From a virus: a stretch of DNA of 39,816 nt. Where the stretch lies: positions 1 through 39,816 of IMG/VR virus record IMGVR_UViG_3300020437_000017; one strand, written 5' to 3'. The notes under the pieces are model-generated. The model saw only the letters and a program-made list of their open reading frames with translations, ran no database searches and had not been told where the DNA came from. The translations under genes and the position numbers were made by a program. Below are positions 30,362 to 37,090 of the stretch, piece after piece; the first letter of the stretch is position 1; each line of letters opens with the position of its first letter.

Positions 30362-31344
30362 ACAGAAAAGTTCTGATACTAAAACCTAGATTAGATTTAC
30401 CATTCAAGAGATTTGGTTTAGAAAAGAGAAAACCTCATATAGAACCTATACGAGTGCATTGGCAAAACTTTGTTGATAAGCTTGCTGAATATCATGGTAT
30501 GAGAAAGGATAAAGTAGTTATAGTAGAAGAGCAGAAATGGAAGTTCTGTGAAAGATTTGTTAGAAGTGGATTTAATCCTGATATAGCTTATGTACCTCAT
30601 ACAGACAAAAAATTATTTAATGGAAGAGAAGAGTGTAGATACTATATGCAAACAGTTTTTCCTTGGTTGTTTACAGTAGATAAAGATGGTTGGGGCGGAA
30701 CATCTAGTCACTCAAAATTAGGTTGGTATGAAGTTGCACCAGATGATGACGCAACATTTGAAGAGTTTAGAAAGAGAGCAATTAAAGGTGAGTCTAAGTA
30801 TAATCAACCTCTCGCTGAATTTGATAATCCTTTCGAAGATGGTTTTATATTTGTTCCTTTACAACTACCTCATGATGAAACTATAAAATACCATTCTAAA
30901 GTAGGTGTTATTAATTTTGCAGTGGCTATCATGAAGTGGGCTTATGAGAAAAGAATAAATGTTGTTTTTAAGAATCACCCTGCTAATCCAAATAGTTTAG
31001 AAGATGTAAGACTATTTGCTGAACAATATAGTAATGCACATTGGTTGGAACACCAAGTAAATATACATTCTCTCTTTGCTCAAGCAAAAGCAGTATATGT
31101 TGTAAATTCAGGTTCAGCTAAAGAAGCCATGTTACATGATGTACCTATCGTTAGATTTGGATTAGCTGATTATAATATGGCAGTTATTGAGGGCGATATA
31201 AAAGACTTAGAAAGAACTTGGCAAAAAGTCTTAAATTTAGAAAGAAGAACCATGAAAGAAAACTATAGAACATTTTACAATTGGTTTATAAATCGTATAT
31301 GTTATGATAGTAGAAATATTGGTAGCTTTCTCAAACTTAGATAG
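30358..31344 (+). CDS. Capsule-synthesis family protein (KpsC/KpsS-like, putative Kdo-transferase)
   Basis: 328 residues from ATG 30358 in an ATGA overlap. FIFVPLQLPHDETI, VVFKNHPAN (HP at 207-208) and AVYVVNSGSAKEAMLHDVPIVRFG (NS 250-251, Glu256) match the capsule-synthesis family (KpsC/KpsS type). KpsC and KpsS are known retaining beta-Kdo transferases. Together with the phage kdsA at 7301 a Kdo-linked product is plausible. Donor and acceptor are not proven. Confidence 0.68.
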   Translation: MNRKVLILKPRLDLPFKRFGLEKRKPHIEPIRVHWQNFVDKLAEYHGMRKDKVVIVEEQKWKFCERFVRSGFNPDIAYVPHTDKKLFNGREECRYYMQTVFPWLFTVDKDGWGGTSSHSKLGWYEVAPDDDATFEEFRKRAIKGESKYNQPLAEFDNPFEDGFIFVPLQLPHDETIKYHSKVGVINFAVAIMKWAYEKRINVVFKNHPANPNSLEDVRLFAEQYSNAHWLEHQVNIHSLFAQAKAVYVVNSGSAKEAMLHDVPIVRFGLADYNMAVIEGDIKDLERTWQKVLNLERRTMKENYRTFYNWFINRICYDSRNIGSFLKLR

Positions 31345-31387
31345 GTGATATGCAAGTAGTTGAAGATTAAACGATTATATATACTGG

Positions 31388-31401
31388 TGAGTGAAAACTC
31401 A
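31388..31401 (+). other. Short GNRA-type hairpin in a 90-nt gap
   Basis: TGAGT-GAAA-ACTCA, a 5-bp stem with a GAAA tetraloop, in the 31345-31434 gap, followed 11 nt later by six T (31413-31418). Too weak for a confident terminator; perhaps a processing or mRNA-stability element. Confidence 0.4.
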
Positions 31402-31434
31402 TTCTCTTAACATTTTTTCGGAAAGGAAACGACA

Positions 31435-31704
31435 ATGGCAGTTGTAGCAACTGTATACGATAACACATGTAAAGTATGTGATGTCGTAAGATACCAATTA
31501 TATAAAGCATTCATATACGTACAAAGATCCAGACAACTTGGTGCGAATGAAAGAATTTTTCATGACATCAAAGAAGTCGATAAAGATGCTGGTTATCATT
31601 TAGCGAATATGAATGAAGCGACAAATAAAAAATATGACGAGAAGTTGAAAAACTTCAAAAGTAACTTGAATGCTTGGGGTTGGGAAAATCCCATTGACGA
31701 TTGA
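31435..31704 (+). CDS. Small hypothetical protein
   Basis: 89 residues with GGAAAGGAAA upstream of ATG. N-terminal TVYDNTCKVCDVVRYQLYKA includes a CxxC (Cys12, Cys15), then a charged helical body. Could be a redox or zinc-binding protein, but no family is recognised. Followed by a sigma70-like promoter. Confidence 0.7.
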   Translation: MAVVATVYDNTCKVCDVVRYQLYKAFIYVQRSRQLGANERIFHDIKEVDKDAGYHLANMNEATNKKYDEKLKNFKSNLNAWGWENPIDD

Positions 31705-31707
31705 GTC

Positions 31708-31737
31708 TTGACAAATGAGTAGACAAGATGTTATAGT
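31708..31737 (+). promoter_or_regulatory. Sigma70-like promoter
   Basis: TTGACA (31708-31713), 18-nt spacer, TATAGT (31732-31737), directly after the gene at 31435. It would drive the gene at 31809 with a leader of about 65 nt. Confidence 0.6.
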
Positions 31738-31798
31738 AATCGCAGGACTAATTATATTAGTAGGCTTATCTTTAAAGATAGGCATGGTATTAGATTAA
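31715..31798 (+). CDS. Possible 27-residue membrane peptide
   Basis: ATG at 31715 opens a 27-residue hydrophobic frame (VIVIAGLIILVGLSLKIG). No Shine-Dalgarno site, and it overlaps the promoter at 31708. It may be a real leader peptide or chance. Confidence 0.3.
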   Translation: MSRQDVIVIAGLIILVGLSLKIGMVLD

Positions 31799-31808
31799 GG
31801 AGTTAAAT

Positions 31809-32093
31809 ATGACTGGGTTAAGAAGACAAATGTTAGATGCAGTTAGAGATCATGCACAAGCACATATCGATAAGCATCGAATGAATGTTGAAATCTATTT
31901 GACAAATCCTGTGGGTGTTGGTGAACATTCAGAAGTCATGGACGAAATCGAAAAGCAGTTAGAAGAGATGGCTAAGTATGAAGATCACTTAGAAATGCTT
32001 GATAAATATTTTAATGAGTATCAAGCACCAGCTGTTCTAAATGAAAATGTAACGAGTACTTCTAGTGAGAACTTCCAAGATTCGGGTTGCTAA
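31809..32093 (+). CDS. Conserved small phage protein
   Basis: 94 residues, AAGGAG before ATG. AVRDHAQAHIDKHRMNVEIYLTNPVGVGEHSEVMDEIEKQLEEMAKYE is a conserved helical unit in marine T4-like phages. Function unknown. Overlaps glutaredoxin by 1 nt. Confidence 0.75.
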   Translation: MTGLRRQMLDAVRDHAQAHIDKHRMNVEIYLTNPVGVGEHSEVMDEIEKQLEEMAKYEDHLEMLDKYFNEYQAPAVLNENVTSTSSENFQDSGC

Positions 32094-32323
32094 TGTATAC
32101 TATTTACGGGCGTCCTAATTGCGGTTGGTGTGTACGTGCTAAAGGTTTATTATCTTCAAATAATGTAGAATACAAATACATAGACATATACGAAGATAGT
32201 AAATCAATGGCATGGATAAAAGAGAAAGGGTACAAAACTGTACCTCAAATATTTGATGATGATGAACACATAGGTGGTTATAACGATTTAGAGATAAGGC
32301 TTATGCGTTTTAACGGGAGCTAA
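32093..32323 (+). CDS. Glutaredoxin
   Basis: 76 residues from ATG 32093. Active site CGWC (Cys10, Cys13) in YGRPNCGWCVRAK, cis-Pro loop KTVPQIF, and GGYNDL near the C-terminus. Likely supplies electrons to enzymes such as ribonucleotide reductase (in T4, NrdC serves this role), though class II RNR usually uses thioredoxin. Start ATG 32093 overlaps the previous stop by 1 nt. Confidence 0.92.
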   Translation: MYTIYGRPNCGWCVRAKGLLSSNNVEYKYIDIYEDSKSMAWIKEKGYKTVPQIFDDDEHIGGYNDLEIRLMRFNGS

Positions 32324-32330
32324 ATACATT

Positions 32331-32648
32331 ATGAATGATTATAATATGCAAAGTATGGAGTTTGATACTAACATTATGAAAGACATTGAGAAGCAAAGAA
32401 TTATAGAACAACTTGAAGAAGGTGTTCTAGTTATAAATTTCACAAAAAAAGATGGTACTACTCGCAGAATGAAAGCGACATTGCGTGAAGATATCCACGG
32501 TTATGTGGGTGCTAATAGAGATCCTCTTGGACCTAAAGCAAATGTTGAAAGAGAAATTCTAAAAGAGTATCTTGCAGTATATGACACTGAAAAGAAAGAT
32601 TGGCGTTCTTTTCGTTGGGATTCATTAATAGGAGTTAATAATGGCTGA
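32331..32648 (+). CDS. WYL_2/Sm-like SH3-fold protein
   Basis: 105 residues. EEGVLVINFTKKDGTTRRMKATL (30-52) and VYDTEKKDWRSFRWDSLIGV (83-102) are the pattern I recall for PF10902 (WYL_2), an Sm-like SH3 beta-barrel family in T4-like phages. Role unknown, perhaps nucleic-acid binding. Overlaps the glycosyltransferase by 8 nt. Confidence 0.75.
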   Translation: MNDYNMQSMEFDTNIMKDIEKQRIIEQLEEGVLVINFTKKDGTTRRMKATLREDIHGYVGANRDPLGPKANVEREILKEYLAVYDTEKKDWRSFRWDSLIGVNNG

Positions 32649-33705
32649 AGCACAAGCAACTGAAAATCCAGATGAGTTTTCTTTGAAAACAGTACAGAAA
32701 CAAGGTGGTATCATGAATGATGATGGCACATATCGTGAGTCATTTGGTGGTACTGAACTAATGACTAAAGCTTTAGAGCAATATGTTGATAAAGATTTAT
32801 TAGAGCAATTCAATATAATTAAATCTAGAGTTCGTACTGTATCTGAAGATAAACCAAATGTTCTTTGGTTGCACGATTTATGGAATGATCCAGAAAACGA
32901 ACATCTAAAAGATGCAGAAGCAAGAAAGAGATTTGCACGTTTAGTTTTTGTTTCTAATTGGCAACTAATGACTTATCAGTTAGGTTTAGGTGTGCCTTAT
33001 TCAGAATCATTTGTTCTTAAAAATGCTATTGATCCTATACAGGTTCCAGGAAACGCAGACGGAACTTTGAATAAAGATAAAGACGTAATACGTTTAATCT
33101 ATCACACAACACCTCATAGAGGATTAAATATTGCAGTTGCTGGTGTTCAAGCATTATGGGAAAATGGTTACAAAGATAAAATACATTTTGATGTGTTTTC
33201 ATCATTTAACGCATATGGTTGGCCCGAAAGAGATGAACCATACAAAGATATTTTCAAGACTATAGAAGAACATGATGGTATGACATATCATGGTTTTCAG
33301 CCTAATAGTGTTGTTAGAGAAGCTTTAGGTAAAGCACATATCTTTGCATATCCTAGCATATGGCAAGAAACTTCATGTATATCAGCTATTGAGGCTATGT
33401 CTGCCGGTTGTCATGTAGTATGTCCTAATCTTGGTGCATTACCTGAAACTACAGGTAACTTTGCAACAATGTACAACTTTCATGAAAATTTACAGTTTCA
33501 TGCCAATGTATTCGCAAACTTTCTAAAAGGTACAATAGATAATTGTCAAAGTGATGATATGCAAAAGAAAGCAATCTTTGCTAAAAACTGGTGTGACAAC
33601 TTCTACAATTGGGAAATACGTAAGAATGAGTGGATAGGAATGTTCAACGGATTACTTCAAGTAGAAAAGCAAAAGAAAGAAGTTGCAAATGGACAAGGAG
33701 CCTAA
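32641..33705 (+). CDS. Glycosyltransferase, GT4-like (GT-B)
   Basis: 354 residues. C-terminal donor-binding domain: IYHTTPHRGLNIAVAG, then AHIFAYPSIWQETSCISAIEAMSAGCHVVCPNLGALPETT with the E...E(x7)E pattern of GT4 transferases. N-terminal acceptor domain includes LWLHDLWND. Probable retaining transferase; sugar unknown. Coupled to the upstream gene by 8 nt overlap. Confidence 0.85.
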   Translation: MAEAQATENPDEFSLKTVQKQGGIMNDDGTYRESFGGTELMTKALEQYVDKDLLEQFNIIKSRVRTVSEDKPNVLWLHDLWNDPENEHLKDAEARKRFARLVFVSNWQLMTYQLGLGVPYSESFVLKNAIDPIQVPGNADGTLNKDKDVIRLIYHTTPHRGLNIAVAGVQALWENGYKDKIHFDVFSSFNAYGWPERDEPYKDIFKTIEEHDGMTYHGFQPNSVVREALGKAHIFAYPSIWQETSCISAIEAMSAGCHVVCPNLGALPETTGNFATMYNFHENLQFHANVFANFLKGTIDNCQSDDMQKKAIFAKNWCDNFYNWEIRKNEWIGMFNGLLQVEKQKKEVANGQGA

Positions 33706-33943
33706 TAGGTACTACGATTGGATGCTTTGGAAACTAAGAAAAGAAAAGAAGAAAGAAAAACCTATTGAAGAACAGGTTGTGGGCATAAGTGCTGGAGCAG
33801 GAGGTAGAAATATCTCAGAAGAGTTTAATATACCGAAAACTAAACTTATGTCAACTTCTACAGAAGAGATAGTCCGACATCTAAATAGAATAGAAGCAAA
33901 AATAGATTTGCTTTTATCTAAGTCAGATGGAGGATTAAAATGA
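33689..33943 (+). CDS. Small hypothetical protein
   Basis: 84 residues from ATG 33689, overlapping the transferase end by 17 nt. Basic N-terminal half and a heptad-like C-terminus (IVRHLNRIEAKIDLLLSK). No domain recognised. Confidence 0.65.
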   Translation: MDKEPNRYYDWMLWKLRKEKKKEKPIEEQVVGISAGAGGRNISEEFNIPKTKLMSTSTEEIVRHLNRIEAKIDLLLSKSDGGLK

Positions 33944-34035
33944 TATTCTTTGTATTCACAGTGTCTTATTGTACCTATTGTGGTTCAGAACTGGACAGTG
34001 CAGATTTCTGTCCTAGATGTAAGGTGAGAAGATGA
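33940..34035 (+). CDS. 31-residue zinc-ribbon peptide
   Basis: Tiny gene in an ATGA overlap with GGAGGA upstream. CTYCG (11-15) and CPRCK (24-28) form two CxxC knuckles. Probably a minimal zinc-binding protein; also overlaps the next gene by 4 nt. Confidence 0.65.
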   Translation: MIFFVFTVSYCTYCGSELDSADFCPRCKVRR

Positions 34036-34286
34036 GAGATGATTGGGACGATATACCTGAAGATGATGTAGATGAAGTCTTTAGAGATGTTTTACAACTT
34101 GTAATGAATAAAATGGAAGAAGGTTGTAATCCTATGGCTCTTGCAGGTGTCATGATGGCTCAAGCTATGATGATGTACAAAACTCACCTTAAAGAAGATG
34201 ACTATAATAGAGTCATGTCGATGATACTAGAACATCGCAATTCTGTAGGTGAATCAGGAAATAATTTAAGCAAGTATCTACATTAG
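34032..34286 (+). CDS. Small acidic helical protein
   Basis: 84 residues, ATGA overlap. DVLQLVMNKMEEGCNPMALAGVMMAQAMMMYK is methionine-rich and helical. Function unknown. Ends just before early promoter copy 3. Confidence 0.7.
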   Translation: MRDDWDDIPEDDVDEVFRDVLQLVMNKMEEGCNPMALAGVMMAQAMMMYKTHLKEDDYNRVMSMILEHRNSVGESGNNLSKYLH

Positions 34287-34289
34287 CTA

Positions 34290-34339
34290 TTGACATATTC
34301 TCTCCTTCTGATACTATAATAGTGTAAGATGATTCGAAA
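34290..34339 (+). promoter_or_regulatory. Early promoter, repeated type, copy 3
   Basis: TTGACA (34290-34295), 19-nt spacer, TATAAT (34315-34320), then AGTGTAAG with one inserted A, then GATTCGAAA (34331-34339). Drives the gene at 34352. Confidence 0.85.
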
Positions 34340-34351
34340 GTGAGAGAAAAT

Positions 34352-34666
34352 ATGATAGACATTAAAAAAAACTTGAAACAAACAGATTCAGTTTTCATAG
34401 ATACACACAGCAATAAAAAAATAGGTGTTTATATCGGTGCTGGTAATCTAGTCGGTACTGCTAAGAACGCTCTTGAATTGCTAAAAATAATCAAGAAAAA
34501 TTATATAGACTTACATATGCATGAAATCTACTTTTGTAGCGGAATGGACTTCGCTACTGAAGCTGGCTTTGCCGATGATGGTGATGCTAGAACAATTTTC
34601 TTTGAAATGCAAGCAATGTGGTTGAAAGACTTGAAGTGGTATTTTGACAAGTTAGTTGAAAATTAA
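34352..34666 (+). CDS. Small hypothetical protein
   Basis: 104 residues from ATG 34352, with GAGAGAAAA upstream. Alpha/beta composition (IGVYIGAGNLVGTAKNALELLK). No family recognised. Monocistronic unit between two copies of the repeated early promoter. Confidence 0.7.
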   Translation: MIDIKKNLKQTDSVFIDTHSNKKIGVYIGAGNLVGTAKNALELLKIIKKNYIDLHMHEIYFCSGMDFATEAGFADDGDARTIFFEMQAMWLKDLKWYFDKLVEN

Positions 34667-34669
34667 TGG

Positions 34670-34715
34670 TTGACTTTATTTGTCAGTATGCTATTATAAT
34701 AGTGTAAGTGATTCG
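34670..34715 (+). promoter_or_regulatory. Early promoter, repeated type, copy 4
   Basis: TTGACT (34670-34675), 19-nt spacer containing TATGCTA, TATAAT (34695-34700), then AGTGTAAGTGATTCG (34701-34715). GAGAGG precedes ATG 34736. Confidence 0.85.
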
Positions 34716-34735
34716 TTAATAGTAGAGAGGTTAGT

Positions 34736-34936
34736 ATGAAAAAACTTTTTGTTACATCTATATCACGTATTAATTCTTCAGATATCCTATACAGCATAGG
34801 TTCTTCCGCAAAAGAATCTGAAAAACGAGCGATAGCTATCTACGAAAAAGCAGGATACAAAGCTGAAGATTTATTTGAAATTATAACAACAAAAGTGAAA
34901 GAGAAAGCGTATGATAGTCAATACAGAATTGCGTGA
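34736..34936 (+). CDS. Small hypothetical protein
   Basis: 66 residues, basic and helical (AKESEKRAIAIYEKAGYKAEDLFE). First gene after early promoter copy 4, overlapping the next by 26 nt. No domain recognised. Confidence 0.7.
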   Translation: MKKLFVTSISRINSSDILYSIGSSAKESEKRAIAIYEKAGYKAEDLFEIITTKVKEKAYDSQYRIA

Positions 34937-35117
34937 ACATCAAAAGAAGTTAAAAGAAGCTATGAAACATTTTATGAGTGGTACTTCAGAGTCAACTCAT
35001 AAAGACGAAGCCTTTGCAAAAGGTTTACATGTTCTTGCAGTTGAGATTGGTAAGATACAAGCACAACTAGATAGAGCAGATGAAAATGGTGAGTGGGGTC
35101 CGTTCCCATTCGATTGA
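34911..35117 (+). CDS. Small hypothetical protein
   Basis: 68 residues, helical, with ALEVGKIQAQLDRADENGE-like repeats (HVLAVEIGKIQAQLDRA). C-terminus EWGPFPFD. No domain recognised. Its start lies inside the previous gene. Confidence 0.65.
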   Translation: MIVNTELREHQKKLKEAMKHFMSGTSESTHKDEAFAKGLHVLAVEIGKIQAQLDRADENGEWGPFPFD

Positions 35118-35125
35118 GAGGTAAA

Positions 35126-35248
35126 ATGATAAAAAAATATATAATAAAGGTAGCAGAAACAATATTAGATGCAGTAAGTTTATTTTCGATATTCGCTATC
35201 GGATACGTAGTATTAATAATTTGTCATGATGGAGGTTGCACATGGTAA
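35126..35248 (+). CDS. 40-residue membrane peptide
   Basis: GAGAGG upstream. Residues 8-33 form one hydrophobic span (VAETILDAVSLFSIFAIGYV). A short tail HDGGCTW. Overlaps the next gene by 7 nt. Confidence 0.6.
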   Translation: MIKKYIIKVAETILDAVSLFSIFAIGYVVLIICHDGGCTW

Positions 35249-35625
35249 AAAGACGTAGAATGTCCGCAGAAGCCCGTAAGGCGGCTGGTGAAAGACTAGC
35301 GAAAGCTAGAGAGGAAAGGGCGAAGAAAAACCCACCTAAACTTTCACACATACACCCCGATGTTTTAGCAAAAGGTGATGATCACCCACTATGCTATAAA
35401 AATGTAAAAGCTTGGTTAGTTTACAACAAAGCTTTAATACCAGGTTTAAAAAAGAATGTTCGTAAGAATGTACGAGGTTCGTTAGCTAGACTTTCTGAAG
35501 TTGAATGCTATGTAGTAAACCTACAAGCTTACTTACGAACTGGTGTTTATCTCGACTTGTTCTATGGTGCTGATCAAGAGAAATTAATCCACTATCGAAC
35601 TGTAGTACCAGCTGGAGATAAATAA
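35242..35625 (+). CDS. Conserved basic T4-like protein
   Basis: 127 residues from ATG 35242 (GGAGG at 35231). Basic N-terminus (RRRMSAEARKAAGERLAKARE), then IHPDVL...KNVKAWL and VECYVVNLQAYLRTGVYLDLFYG. This matches a conserved family in T4-like marine phages. Function unknown; DNA binding is plausible from charge. Followed by a 137-nt noncoding gap. Confidence 0.75.
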   Translation: MVKRRRMSAEARKAAGERLAKAREERAKKNPPKLSHIHPDVLAKGDDHPLCYKNVKAWLVYNKALIPGLKKNVRKNVRGSLARLSEVECYVVNLQAYLRTGVYLDLFYGADQEKLIHYRTVVPAGDK

Positions 35626-35667
35626 CATAGCAGAGTAATTTTTACCGGTGCGGTTAGTTTTGAACTC

Positions 35668-35724
35668 TTTAAACTCAGAAACTAAAGTAGCGAGTTAATG
35701 TTTTTTGATAGTTTTTTAAACTCA
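35668..35724 (+). repeat. Direct repeat of TTTAAACTCA in the 35.6-35.8 kb gap
   Basis: TTTAAACTCA occurs at 35668-35677 and again at 35715-35724, 47 nt apart, within a gene-free stretch. The second copy overlaps the left arm of the inverted repeat at 35706. Confidence 0.5.
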
Positions 35725-35744
35725 CATAAAGAAAAAAACTATCA
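35706..35744 (+). repeat. 12-bp inverted repeat (hairpin)
   Basis: TGATAGTTTTTT (35706-35717) and AAAAAACTATCA (35733-35744), perfect 12-bp arms with a 15-nt loop, in the gap before the gene at 35763. Ends 18 nt before ATG, with AAGGAAAGA between. May hide or expose the ribosome-binding region or act as an attenuator. Confidence 0.6.
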
Positions 35745-35762
35745 CAACTATAAGGAAAGAAT

Positions 35763-36119
35763 ATGAGCAACATTGTAAAGTTTCCAAATGATTATGTACC
35801 ACCTGAGCAAGAGACACTCTCAGACTTGAAAAAGAACATTGAGAAGAACAAGGAAATTTATATCAACAATGTGGTGGATCAACATAGCAGTAGTCTTCTA
35901 GCAAACATCTCTTTATCAGGATTTAACATAGACAAAGACGAGTTTATGAAAGACTTTGCTTTCACAGTAGAAACAATCCGTTCGTCACTTTATCGTAACA
36001 TGGGACTACATCATCATTTTCAAGAACATATTGATGCTAATGTAGAAGTCACTGGTATTGAAGAATTAGGTGATGACGAGCAAATGTCATTAGATTTCGG
36101 AAAGGAAAAAGATGAATAG
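35763..36119 (+). CDS. Conserved hypothetical phage protein
   Basis: 118 residues, AAGGAAAGA before ATG. Helical and acidic at the C-terminus (EELGDDEQMSLDFGKEKDE). No family recognised. Coupled by 8 nt to the next gene. Confidence 0.7.
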   Translation: MSNIVKFPNDYVPPEQETLSDLKKNIEKNKEIYINNVVDQHSSSLLANISLSGFNIDKDEFMKDFAFTVETIRSSLYRNMGLHHHFQEHIDANVEVTGIEELGDDEQMSLDFGKEKDE

Positions 36120-36273
36120 TCTCGAAATGCAAACTGCCGCCGTACTCAAAAGAGAACTTAACAACACAGATAAAAAAGATAAAAGTGCAGAAGTCATAAA
36201 ATGGCTTGAGAAACGCATTGCTCATTACGATGAACTAAAGAAAAGAAAGAACGATAAACTACCACCACCTTAA
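36112..36273 (+). CDS. Small helical protein
   Basis: 53 residues starting inside the end of the previous gene (GGAAAGG upstream). Lys-rich helices and a PPP end. No domain recognised. Stops 1 nt before the Mom-like gene. Confidence 0.6.
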   Translation: MNSLEMQTAAVLKRELNNTDKKDKSAEVIKWLEKRIAHYDELKKRKNDKLPPP

Positions 36274-36274
36274 T

Positions 36275-37045
36275 ATGATACTCAGTGAAATAAACAAAGA
36301 CAGAGCAAAAGCTTTTATACAAAGTAGACACTATTCACCTATAATGCCTAAACTAACCAAGCATTACATGGGTGTGTTTGTAGATAATGAACTACAAGGT
36401 GTGATAACTTTTGGTTGGGGTACACGCCCTAAACATACTATTCAAGTTTTATTCCCAGACTTAGATACTAAAGATTACTTTGAAATAGGTAAAATGTGCA
36501 TGGACGATTCTATGCCTCGCAACTCTGAGTCTCAAATGCTTAGACACTCTGTTAGATGGTTAAAAGAAAATACAGATATAAAATATCTTTTTACATGGGC
36601 AGATGGTATCGTTGGCAAGGTTGGTTATGTTTACCAAGGTTCTAACTTTTTATACGGAGGATTCAGCACAACAGACACCTACGTGACGGAGAAAGGTGAA
36701 AAGATACACCCTAGAACAATGCAAGGTGTTATACCAAATACTAAGAACAGAAAGTATGGTATGCGTCCTAATCCAGAACAACTAAAAGAAATGAATATAT
36801 CTAGAGTTAAAGGTAGACAATTTAGATATATTTTTCCTATGACTAAAAGAGATAGAAAGTATCTTAAAAACTCAACTGTTACTTGGAACTTAGATTATCC
36901 TAAAGAGAAAGATTTAATTTGGAAGATAAAGAAACCAGGAGAAACTTCATACAATCAGACAGAGAAAATGCCATTTGATTTATCGAAAGAAACTGAAATC
37001 AATAAGCAAAAGTATGATGGTGCGAGTCTTGACAAGTTCTTCTAA
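36275..37045 (+). CDS. Mom-like DNA modification protein (GNAT-type acyltransferase)
   Basis: 256 residues. HYSPIMPK (19-26), GVFVDNELQGVITFGWG (33-49), KMCMDDSMPRNSESQMLRHSVRWLKE (73-98) and TWADGIVGKVGYVYQGSNFLYGG (107-129) follow the Mu Mom family order (MCxxDxxPxNxES, ADxxxGxxGxxYQxxNxxYxG). Mu Mom adds a carbamoylmethyl group to adenine and so blocks host restriction. The C-terminal half (about 180-256) is a phage-specific extension. No companion regulator is recognised. Modification in this phage is inferred. Confidence 0.72.
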   Translation: MILSEINKDRAKAFIQSRHYSPIMPKLTKHYMGVFVDNELQGVITFGWGTRPKHTIQVLFPDLDTKDYFEIGKMCMDDSMPRNSESQMLRHSVRWLKENTDIKYLFTWADGIVGKVGYVYQGSNFLYGGFSTTDTYVTEKGEKIHPRTMQGVIPNTKNRKYGMRPNPEQLKEMNISRVKGRQFRYIFPMTKRDRKYLKNSTVTWNLDYPKEKDLIWKIKKPGETSYNQTEKMPFDLSKETEINKQKYDGASLDKFF

Positions 37046-37064
37046 AATGTGATATAAATATAAT
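37029..37064 (+). promoter_or_regulatory. Mixed early/late promoter region
   Basis: TTGACA (37029-37034), 18-nt spacer, TATAAA (37053-37058), which is also the first part of the late-type box TATAAATA (37053-37060), with TATAAT at 37059-37064. Serves RNase H. Could be read by both sigma70 and late factors. Confidence 0.6.
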
Positions 37065-37090
37065 TAGATAAATTAAATAGAGAGTATATA

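Noticed and set aside
31388-31418. Intrinsic terminator after the capsule-synthesis-like gene
   Set aside because: The stem is only 5 bp and AT-rich, and the T-run is 11 nt beyond it. Kept as a hairpin only.
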